From the NCBI GenBank assembly GCA_003520425.1, contig DOUU01000054.1, positions 9,914-16,516 of the forward strand: 6,603 nt of DNA, given 5' to 3'. The notes below the pieces were generated by a model, which ran no database searches, had not been told where the DNA came from, and saw only the letters and a program-made list of their open reading frames with translations. Positions 1 to 4,895 of this stretch are shown piece after piece. The translations under genes were made by a program, and so were the position numbers. Positions within the stretch are counted from its first letter, which is position 1, and the number at the start of each line of letters is the position of its first letter. This stretch comes from Deltaproteobacteria bacterium (GTDB taxonomy: Bacteria; Myxococcota_A; UBA9160).

Positions 1-52
1 CCTCGGTCTGCGATGTCTTTCAACGGGCCGCTTCCCCGGCGTTCCGACACGC

Positions 53-604
53 TCACTGGCTGGCGTGCCGTGGGCGCCTCTCATGCTTTGCGAACACCGC
101 GTCGGCTGTCTTCTTCTGATCCGCTGACATCGTGTTGTAGAGGGCCTCGAAGGCCGGAACGAGTTTCTTGAGTCCCTCCGCGTGCGCATCCGCGAGTTTC
201 TGATAGGAGCGCAGGTCTTCAACGGCATTCATTGCGTGAAGGTTCTCGGACCGCTCCTTGAGAGCGGCATCGATCGCGTGTGCGTTGTCTCGCATCACCT
301 GAGCGAACGCATTCCATTGCGACTCCTGCGCGGGGGTAATCTTGAGCTTCTGGTGCAGGTCCTTGATCCGCTCCTCTACCCGGTCCTCGTTGGAGCGGCG
401 ACCACGGGACGGAGGGGGCGGGGGAGCGCCTTCAGGCGGCGCACCGGCGGGGGGTGCGCCTTCGGGCGGCGCCGCCTGGGCCAATACCGCAGACGCACCG
501 GCGCTCGCTTCCTGGCTCGCGGACGAAGAACCGGCGAAGCCGATGGCGCTGAAAAGCGTCGCAACGGCAAGAGCACGGATCACGGTGTCAGAACGGTGGA
601 ACAT
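53..604 (-). CDS. Spy/CpxP-like LTxxQ periplasmic protein with proline-rich linker
   Basis: This 183-residue protein is probably exported. Residues 1-30 or 1-44 look like a Sec signal peptide: a basic start (HRSDTVIR), a hydrophobic stretch (ALAVATLFSAIGFAG), and possible cleavage after SAS or LAQA. Residues 45-66 form a Pro/Gly/Ala linker built on repeated APPEGAPP units. Residues 70-175 are charged and helical, with two degenerate LTxxQ motifs, ITPAQ (89-93) and MSADQ (159-163), the hallmark of the Spy/CpxP family. Family members are periplasmic chaperones or stress and metal sensors; which applies here is not visible. I chose this ATG because AAAGGGGGG lies 4 bases upstream. An in-frame ATG 60 bases further upstream would put a polar tail before the signal peptide. 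The gene follows another LTxxQ gene in the same orientation, 299 bases away. The family call is fairly safe; the role is not. Confidence 0.82.
   Translation of the reverse strand: MFHRSDTVIRALAVATLFSAIGFAGSSSASQEASAGASAVLAQAAPPEGAPPAGAPPEGAPPPPPSRGRRSNEDRVEERIKDLHQKLKITPAQESQWNAFAQVMRDNAHAIDAALKERSENLHAMNAVEDLRSYQKLADAHAEGLKKLVPAFEALYNTMSADQKKTADAVFAKHERRPRHASQ
423..472 (-). repeat. Two-copy 30-base-period repeat encoding APPEGAPP units
   Basis: Positions 423-442 and 453-472 are 20-base units that differ at two positions. They sit 30 bases apart, a multiple of three, so copy-number change would keep the reading frame. They encode the proline-rich linker of the LTxxQ protein. This looks like a coding microrepeat rather than a regulatory element. 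Confidence 0.6.
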
Positions 605-903
605 GATACCCCCCTTTGTCGGTAGTTGGTCCGGACACTTGAGACTTTGCCCGGGCGGGTTCAACTCCCTCGCACGTCGGCGGCGGTAGGTGCCCCCCCC
701 GTTGATCCTTTCAGATCGCTACGACTGCGCGCGAAGATAGCGTCGAGCCCTCGAATCGGTCGGCCACAGCCACGCCGCCGCGATCCACTCGGTCTCCGCG
801 ACGCTTGTTCGAAGCGGCGAGGAGCTTCACCCCCGGAGGTCGATCCCTGCGTCGGCGCTCGGCCCAGAGCCGCCAATACCCTGCAGCACAATCGCCGTGG
901 GGC
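605..903. other. Gap between the two LTxxQ genes
   Basis: There is no convincing gene in these 299 bases. The short open frames are Arg/Ser/Gly-rich, lack a ribosome binding site and match no family I recognise. The stretch holds the ribosome binding site of the 53-604 gene (609-617), a run of eight C (693-700), a weak 5-bp hairpin (802-816) and a terminator-like hairpin (854-874). I could not find a convincing promoter, so I cannot say whether the downstream LTxxQ gene is transcribed on its own or by read-through. Confidence 0.5.
854..874 (-). terminator. Possible weak terminator hairpin after the 904-1422 gene
   Basis: On the minus strand, GGCGGCTC pairs with GAGCGCC across a 6-base loop, giving 7 bp with one bulged G. 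It lies about 30 bases past the TAG stop of the His/Cys-patch LTxxQ gene. No U-tract follows, so a factor-independent terminator is doubtful. Confidence 0.22.
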
Positions 904-1422
904 CTACGGCTTGGGCGCGACCAGATTGTGCATCTGCTCGTGGAGCGCCTGGATCTGGGACTTGAGCTGCGCGGCCTGGGCCAGCTGATCAGGCCGCAGC
1001 ACATTCCGGATCGCAACCGCAGTCTGAATCCGCTGCTCCAGGAGCTGCTGCTGGACGCCGGCCAGCTGCTGGATCTGCGGTTCGAGGTCCGCGCTCTGGA
1101 GCGCGCCGGGGGCGAAGAACTTTTCGCCGAGCGCGGCCTTGTCGCTATGGAGCTGCTGGTGGAGAGTCCGCGCGGACTCGCGCTCTTGCGACAGGATGGT
1201 CTGGATCTGTGTGCGCTGCGCATCGGTGAGATTCAGCCGGTGGAGCAGCGGCCCGAGCCCGATCCCATCCCCCTCTCCGTGCCTGCAGTGGGAGTGGAAG
1301 CCGCCCGGCCCAGAGGGCCCGCTCCCGCCCGCGTTCGAGGCGCTCGCGCTCAGAAAGCCCGTCGCTCCGACCGCCACGAGAGCAGTCACCGCAGCTGAGA
1401 GTGCCCAGATTCGTCGGCTCAC
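904..1422 (-). CDS. LTxxQ (Spy/CpxP-like) periplasmic protein with His/Cys patch
   Basis: This 172-residue protein has an N-terminal signal or anchor segment (basic SRR, then hydrophobic residues 5-24, then SASAS with likely cleavage near 28-29). A Gly/Pro/Ser stretch follows, then a patch with H43, H45, C46 and H48 that could bind metal. Residues 58-165 are helical and Gln-rich, with LTDAQ at 65-69 and LRPDQ at 142-146, the paired motifs of the Spy/CpxP/ZraP-type family. The helices between them (QIQQLAGVQQQLLEQ) look coiled-coil prone. Known relatives are periplasmic chaperones or metal-stress proteins; metal binding here is inference. I chose the GTG start at 1422 because GGGAG lies 7 bases upstream and a signal peptide begins there. 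The open frame continues to 1848, but that extension has non-protein-like composition. The gene is divergent from the VOC gene. Confidence 0.8.
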   Translation of the reverse strand: MSRRIWALSAAVTALVAVGATGFLSASASNAGGSGPSGPGGFHSHCRHGEGDGIGLGPLLHRLNLTDAQRTQIQTILSQERESARTLHQQLHSDKAALGEKFFAPGALQSADLEPQIQQLAGVQQQLLEQRIQTAVAIRNVLRPDQLAQAAQLKSQIQALHEQMHNLVAPKP

Positions 1423-1525
1423 CGTCCGTCTCCCTTCTCGTTGGTCCTTGGAAAGCCCTGCGGGTCCCGCCCTTTGCCCGCGCGCGGATCCCCCGCCGCA
1501 GCGCGTCAAAGCCCCTCCCGCGTTG

Positions 1526-1547
1526 CCCGTGCACGGGAGAGCTCTCC
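1526..1547. promoter_or_regulatory. Two overlapping perfect 12-bp palindromes, candidate operator
   Basis: CCCGTGCACGGG (1526-1537) and GGAGAGCTCTCC (1536-1547) are each perfect palindromes and share two G residues. They lie about 104 bases upstream of the LTxxQ GTG start and about 206 bases upstream of the VOC start, inside a non-coding divergent region. A binding site for a dimeric regulator is the simplest reading. A cruciform or RNA hairpin is possible but both have no loop. No regulator can be assigned. Confidence 0.4.
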
Positions 1548-1710
1548 ATCCCTCGGACGAGATCCCAGTGGGTGCGGTTGACGCGCCTAAGGTTGGAAAT
1601 GGAGCGCGGCTCCCACGCGCGCATCTGCGGCTCGAAGCCCCCGCTTCGGCTCGTGGGATCGAAACCCTCCTCCGCGTTGGGCAGGCGCGGCAACTTTCTC
1701 CAAGTCGCCC

Positions 1711-1723
1711 GAGCGCAGCGCTC
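1711..1723. promoter_or_regulatory. Interrupted palindrome upstream of the VOC gene
   Basis: GAGCGC-A-GCGCTC is a perfect 6-bp dyad around a central A, ending 14 bases before the VOC ribosome binding site. Further small dyads follow at once (CCTAGG, GGCTTGAGCC). It could be an operator or a 5' UTR structure. Such short GC palindromes also arise by chance in DNA of this composition. Confidence 0.22.
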
Positions 1724-1752
1724 CTAGGCTTGAGCCCAAGGAGGTGGAAGCC

Positions 1753-2142
1753 ATGGTCGACCACATTTCGCTGCAAGTGAGGAACTTTCAAACCGCATTG
1801 GCGTTCTACACCCAGGCGCTGTCGCCGCTCGGGTATGTTCCCCTGCACGTCGATTTAGCCGGGAAGAGCGCGGGCTTCGGCTTGAAAGGCGGCGGGTGCC
1901 CCTGGTTCGCGCGGGGCAGTCTTTGGATCGCCGAGGGGGAGCCAGCGGCGAAGATCCACCTCGCGCTCCGGAGTCCGAGCCGCGAAGCCGTTGCCGGATT
2001 CCACGCCGCGGCCTTGCGCGCGGGAGGCAAGGACAACGGCAAGCCGGGCTTGCGCCCCGACTATCATGCGAGCTACTACGCCGCGTTCGTCTTTGATCCC
2101 GAGGGCAACAATGTGGAAGCGCTCACGCACGAGGCGGCGTGA
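1753..2142 (+). CDS. VOC-family (glyoxalase/dioxygenase-fold) protein
   Basis: This 129-residue protein has the size and shape of a single-domain VOC protein. It opens with VDHISLQV and a FYTQAL helix, and ends with YYAAFVFDPEGNNVEAL, the typical C-terminal strand pair. Candidate metal ligands on the usual pattern are H4, H69 (KIHLAL) and E122 (NNVEAL). The family covers glyoxalase I, extradiol dioxygenases, fosfomycin-resistance-type thiol transferases and many uncharacterised cytoplasmic enzymes, so the substrate cannot be read from sequence. The ATG at 1753 is preferred because AAGGAGG sits 8 bases upstream; an in-frame GTG at 1744 overlaps that site. The gene converges on the GFA-family gene, with 37 bases between stop codons. 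A link to carbonyl or electrophile detoxification is inferred from this neighbour only. Confidence 0.9.
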   Translation: MVDHISLQVRNFQTALAFYTQALSPLGYVPLHVDLAGKSAGFGLKGGGCPWFARGSLWIAEGEPAAKIHLALRSPSREAVAGFHAAALRAGGKDNGKPGLRPDYHASYYAAFVFDPEGNNVEALTHEAA

Positions 2143-2148
2143 GCCGAG

Positions 2149-2173
2149 GGCCGGGGGGTGCAGCCCCCCGGCC
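2149..2173. terminator. Shared hairpin between convergent VOC and GFA genes
   Basis: A perfect 10-bp stem, GGCCGGGGGG (2149-2158) with CCCCCCGGCC (2164-2173), encloses the loop TGCAG. It starts 6 bases after the VOC stop and ends 6 bases before the GFA stop, so it could end transcripts from both sides. Neither strand has a following U-tract. It may therefore act as a 3'-end stabilising stem or a pause site rather than a textbook intrinsic terminator. Confidence 0.6.
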
Positions 2174-2179
2174 GCAGGG

Positions 2180-2668
2180 TCACGTCTGTGCCGAGGCGTT
2201 GAGACGCAGGCGCTCCTTGCTCTCGGCGGACCAGACTTCCTCGATCTTGTAGCCCTCCTGGAAGGCGCGCACGCCCTGCGGAAGCGCAAGCCACGGGAGC
2301 TTGCTCCGCGTGAAGATATGAACATCCGGGCGGATCGCGGCCGGCGTATCGAGCGTCCCGGCGCGAACGAACAAGGCATCGCCGGGAGCGATCTGATAGC
2401 GGCTCCAGAGGGTTGTTCCACAGCTGCCGCAGAAGAACACATCGTGGTGCCGCCCCGTGCCTCCGGCGAGCCGGAAGGACTTCGGAGCCGGGGAGTCCAC
2501 CGTCACGAAGCGGCTTTCGATCCAGACGTTGATGACAAACGCGCTGCCCGTGAGACGCTGGCAGTCCAGACAGTGACACGCGTGAACGATCAGCGGGCTC
2601 GCGGTCAGAGCGTACCGGATGGCTCCGCAAGCGCAGCCGCCCTCCAGCTCCGTCGTCGGCTTGCTCAT
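2180..2668 (-). CDS. GFA/CENP-V-type zinc protein
   Basis: This 162-residue protein carries the full cysteine pattern of the GFA (glutathione-dependent formaldehyde-activating enzyme-like) fold. It has GGCACGAIRY (C12, C14), ACHCLDCQRLTG (C31, C33, C36) and FCGSCGTTL (C80, C83), which in the family form two zinc sites. No signal peptide is present, so it should be cytoplasmic. The founding member was proposed to speed addition of formaldehyde to glutathione. Most homologues are uncharacterised and the name is widely over-applied, so a specific reaction should not be assumed. The ATG is supported by GGGAG 6 bases upstream. The gene converges with the VOC gene and is divergent from an AraC-type regulator, which is a likely controller by position. 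All family cysteines are intact. Confidence 0.9.
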   Translation of the reverse strand: MSKPTTELEGGCACGAIRYALTASPLIVHACHCLDCQRLTGSAFVINVWIESRFVTVDSPAPKSFRLAGGTGRHHDVFFCGSCGTTLWSRYQIAPGDALFVRAGTLDTPAAIRPDVHIFTRSKLPWLALPQGVRAFQEGYKIEEVWSAESKERLRLNASAQT

Positions 2669-2700
2669 GGGCGTCTCCCATGCGAGGTTGTGAGGGCTCG

Positions 2701-2728
2701 AGTCTAGTCCCCGCGGACTTCGGAGACT
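2701..2728. promoter_or_regulatory. Nested inverted repeat in the GFA/AraC divergent region
   Basis: AGTCC (2706-2710) and GGACT (2715-2719) form an inner dyad around CCGC. AGTCT (2701-2705) and AGACT (2724-2728) form an outer dyad. GACTT also recurs as a direct repeat 9 bases apart (2716-2720 and 2725-2729). The element lies between two divergent genes, where an AraC-family operator would be expected. I found no clear promoter hexamers here, and the assignment is positional inference. Confidence 0.3.
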
Positions 2729-2776
2729 TGGGGAAAGTTGCTCTCGTCACCGACAGCCCCTTCCCATCCGCTCGTG

Positions 2777-3649
2777 ATGGCGCTTCGGCGCAAGGCCCAA
2801 ACCGGCGCGCCGGGTGCGGCCGAAGGCCGGCCGGTCGCCTCGGGAGAGGGGTGGCGCGTACTCGACATCGTCTGCACGTCCGGGCCCGAGGACCGGCCTT
2901 TCGAAGAGCGACATGCCTCGGCATCGATCTCGCTCGTCCTGTCCGGAAGCTTCGTCTACCGGAGTGATCATGGTTCGTGCTTGATGGCACCCGGCGCGCT
3001 GCTCCTCGGCAGCCCGCGGCAGACGTTCGAGTGCTCACACCCCCATGGTGAGGGCGACCGCTGTCTTTCCTTTCAGTTCGATCCCGGACTCTTCGAGCGA
3101 CTCGCGCACGACGCCGGGAGCCGAGGCGGCGCGTTCGGTCTTGACCGCCTTCCCCCGCTCCGCGCCCTCGCACCCCTTGCAGCCAGGGCCCGGAGGGCGC
3201 TCGCAAGGCCTGACTCCTTCGAAGAGCTCGCTCTCGAGTTGGCCGGGGCCGTCGTCCAGATGGCCCATCCCGCTCGACCGGGGCGAATCCCGGCGCAGGA
3301 CCCCGCTCGGGTCGCCCGGGTGCTTCGGCACTTGGAGTCTCGAATGGCACAGTCGCAGAAGCTGGCCGACTTGGCGCGCATCGCGGGTCTGAGCCCCTAC
3401 CATTTCCTGCGCACATTCAAGCGTGTCACGGGGGTTACGCCCCATCAGTGGTTGCTGCGGGCACGTCTGCGCGAGGCAGCGCAGCGACTGGTCGCGAGTC
3501 GGGATCCGGTGACGGAGATTGCCCTTCAGGTAGGCTTCCAAGACCTGTCGAACTTCATTCACAGCTTTCGCGCCGAGTTCGGAATGTCGCCGCGGCGGTA
3601 CCGCGCCCGATTCCCTGGCGCAGGCGAGGGAGCGAGGGGGAGGACATGA
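2777..3649 (+). CDS. AraC-family transcriptional regulator
   Basis: From the ATG at 2777 the protein has 290 residues. The first two thirds contain a cupin-like sensor region (roughly residues 40-100, with SISLVLSGSFVYRS and MAPGALLLGSPRQTFEC). The last ~100 residues are a classic double helix-turn-helix AraC domain. Helix-turn-helix 1 lies around KLADLARIAGLSPYHFLRTF, and helix-turn-helix 2 around VTEIALQVGFQDLSNFIHSF, closed by FGMSPRRYR. The His/Cys run ECSHPHGEGDRC in the sensor domain could bind a ligand or metal, but this is unproven. The start is uncertain: 2777 has no good ribosome binding site, a GTG lies directly before it, and an in-frame TTG at 2738 (303 residues) has GGAG about 12 bases upstream. 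The gene is divergent from the GFA gene and overlaps the downstream transglutaminase-fold gene by 4 bases. It probably regulates one or both. Confidence 0.92.
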   Translation: MALRRKAQTGAPGAAEGRPVASGEGWRVLDIVCTSGPEDRPFEERHASASISLVLSGSFVYRSDHGSCLMAPGALLLGSPRQTFECSHPHGEGDRCLSFQFDPGLFERLAHDAGSRGGAFGLDRLPPLRALAPLAARARRALARPDSFEELALELAGAVVQMAHPARPGRIPAQDPARVARVLRHLESRMAQSQKLADLARIAGLSPYHFLRTFKRVTGVTPHQWLLRARLREAAQRLVASRDPVTEIALQVGFQDLSNFIHSFRAEFGMSPRRYRARFPGAGEGARGRT

Positions 3650-4695
3650 AGAGTCAGGAAGGTCGCGCAGGCCCTCCCCACCGGATTGGGGATCGAGAGG
3701 AATGGCTCGCTTCGTCCCAGGAGCCCGCGGGCAAGGCGAAGGGGTTCGCACAGCCGCCGGATGTGCTCGCATACTACGCCAGCCCCGGACCCTTCACGGA
3801 GCTCAGCGTGCATGCCCCCCGAGTGCGCGAGCTGCCCGAGGCCGTGCCGGAGCTCTGTCGTGTCGTGCAGGGGCTCGTGGTCCACCCATTTCTCGCCCAC
3901 CTCTACGGGCTCGATCCGCAAGCACTGCGGCAGGACGACTTGCAGGTCCGGGACGCCTCGGAGATGCTCGATCGGATTCTGGCCCTCGACCCGCAGCCCC
4001 TTTCTCAAGCACGCCCCCCCGAGCACCGCTTTGTGGGAAACTGTCGACACTTCACGGTGCTGCTTTGCGCCTTCTTGCGGGCTCAGGGCGTTCCGGCGCG
4101 GGCGCGCTGCGGATTCGGCCTTTGGTTTAACCCCGGGAGCTACGAAGATCACTGGGTCTGCGAGGTGTGGAACGAGGCGCGAGGCCTGTGGCACCTGGTG
4201 GATGCCCAGCTCGATGCGGTCCAGTGCAAGACGTTCCAGATCTCGTTCGATCCGCTCGACGTGCCCCGCTCGCAGTTCCTGGTTGCGGGCGACGCTTGGC
4301 AGCGCTGTCGGAGCGGCCGGGCCGAGCCGCAGCAGTTCGGCATTCTTCAGATTCGGGGCCTGTGGTTCGTGCGCGGGAATCTCGTTCGGGACCTGGCCGC
4401 ACACGCGAAGCGGGAGCTCTTGCCCTGGGACGGCTGGGGCCTCGCCGACAACCAAGGCGACTCGAACGATTCCAGCGAGCTCGCGCTCCTGGACCGGGTG
4501 GCGGATCTCACCCAGGGGTTGAATTCCGCGCACGCGGAGGTGCTCGGGCTCTACGCCAAAGATGCCCGCCTACGGGTGCCGCGCGTCATCAGGAGCTTCG
4601 GGCCGGGAGGGAACGTCTCCGTCGACCTCGGGCCTCGCGTCGCCGAGGAGTGGAGGGACGACGGGGACCTGGCCGCAGAGTTCTCGCCAGGATGA
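3646..4695 (+). CDS. Transglutaminase-fold (papain-like) protein, function unknown
   Basis: This 349-residue protein has a transglutaminase-like core with an apparently complete Cys-His-Asp triad: C133 in GNCRHFTVLL, H169 in YEDHWVCEVW and D186 in LWHLVDAQLD, with the usual spacing. Residues 1-125 and 190-349 match nothing I recognise. The C-terminal part has a WDGWGLADNQ segment and a charged end. There is no signal peptide or membrane segment, so it should be cytoplasmic. The fold includes proteases, amidases, peptide N-glycanases and cross-linking enzymes; substrate and even reaction type are open. The ATG overlaps the AraC stop as ATGA and has AGGGGGAGG just upstream, which points to translational coupling with the regulator. 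A longer upstream frame exists inside the regulator gene but would encode only its shadow. Confidence 0.85.
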   Translation: MKSQEGRAGPPHRIGDREEWLASSQEPAGKAKGFAQPPDVLAYYASPGPFTELSVHAPRVRELPEAVPELCRVVQGLVVHPFLAHLYGLDPQALRQDDLQVRDASEMLDRILALDPQPLSQARPPEHRFVGNCRHFTVLLCAFLRAQGVPARARCGFGLWFNPGSYEDHWVCEVWNEARGLWHLVDAQLDAVQCKTFQISFDPLDVPRSQFLVAGDAWQRCRSGRAEPQQFGILQIRGLWFVRGNLVRDLAAHAKRELLPWDGWGLADNQGDSNDSSELALLDRVADLTQGLNSAHAEVLGLYAKDARLRVPRVIRSFGPGGNVSVDLGPRVAEEWRDDGDLAAEFSPG

Positions 4696-4707
4696 CGAGG
4701 CGGATCG

Positions 4708-4734
4708 GGCCCTTCCTGCGTGTGCACGAGGGCC
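4708..4734 (+). terminator. Terminator-like hairpin after the transglutaminase-fold gene
   Basis: GGCCCT (4708-4713) pairs with AGGGCC (4729-4734), and a smaller CGTG/CACG dyad (4719-4728) lies inside. It begins 12 bases after the stop codon. There is no U-tract, so it is a candidate 3' end only. Confidence 0.28.
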
Positions 4735-4774
4735 TGTGCCCGAAACGGATCGGAAGCGCTCCGCCTCTTCTTGC

Positions 4775-4803
4775 TTGCCTTCTCCCGCCCGCGCGAATCT
4801 AAT
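4775..4803 (+). promoter_or_regulatory. Candidate sigma70-type promoter for the phospholipase C gene
   Basis: TTGCCT (4775-4780) and TCTAAT (4798-4803) are separated by exactly 17 bases. They match the -35 and -10 consensus at 4/6 and 5/6 positions. They lie 92 bases upstream of the phosphoesterase ATG, in the 200-base gap after the previous gene. TCTAAT stands out in otherwise GC-rich DNA. I see no clear PhoB-type box. Confidence 0.42.
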
Positions 4804-4895
4804 CTCGACGAGGTCCGCTGCGCCGACGCTCCTGTGCCATGCAGCTTCGAGAGGACCCACGCCAACCCTCTGCCTCCGCCGCGGAAAGGGAATTC

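Larger units (their letters stand above)
1423..1752. other. Divergent intergenic region between the LTxxQ and VOC genes
   Basis: These 330 bases hold no gene I can support. They should contain the promoters of the minus-strand LTxxQ gene and the plus-strand VOC gene. I see two abutting 12-bp palindromes (1526-1547), a 13-base interrupted palindrome (1711-1723) and the VOC ribosome binding site AAGGAGG (1738-1744). TTGAC occurs on both strands, for example plus-strand TTGACG near 1578, but no matching -10 follows at proper spacing. Confidence 0.5.

Noticed and set aside
627..665. Possible ECF-type promoter upstream of the 53-604 gene (TTGAACC then GTCTCAA on the minus strand)
   Set aside because: The spacing between the two elements is only about 12 bases, too short for known ECF promoters, and no sigma70 -10 fits either.
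693..700. Run of eight C as a phase-variation tract
   Set aside because: It lies in non-coding DNA about 90 bases from the nearest start codon and not between recognisable promoter elements.
818..875. tRNA-like T-loop resemblance (GGTCGATCC)
   Set aside because: No acceptor, anticodon or D arms can be paired around it.
661..891. Small 76-codon minus-strand open frame in the gap between LTxxQ genes
   Set aside because: It has no ribosome binding site and Arg/Gly/Ser-rich random composition, and it overlaps the possible terminator hairpin.
1423..1848. N-terminal extension of the 904-1422 LTxxQ gene to an upstream ATG
   Set aside because: The extension would bury the signal peptide, overlaps the VOC start and looks like translated non-coding DNA. 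The GTG at 1422 has a well-placed ribosome binding site.
2076..3416. Long minus-strand open frame (446 codons) across the GFA and AraC genes
   Set aside because: It lies antisense or out of frame to two clearly conserved genes, has Arg/Pro/Ser-rich non-protein-like composition and matches no family. Long shadow frames are expected in high-GC DNA.
3559..4533. Minus-strand open frame of 324 codons opposite the transglutaminase-fold gene
   Set aside because: The plus-strand frame carries the catalytic triad and a ribosome binding site. The antisense frame has no motif or start signal.
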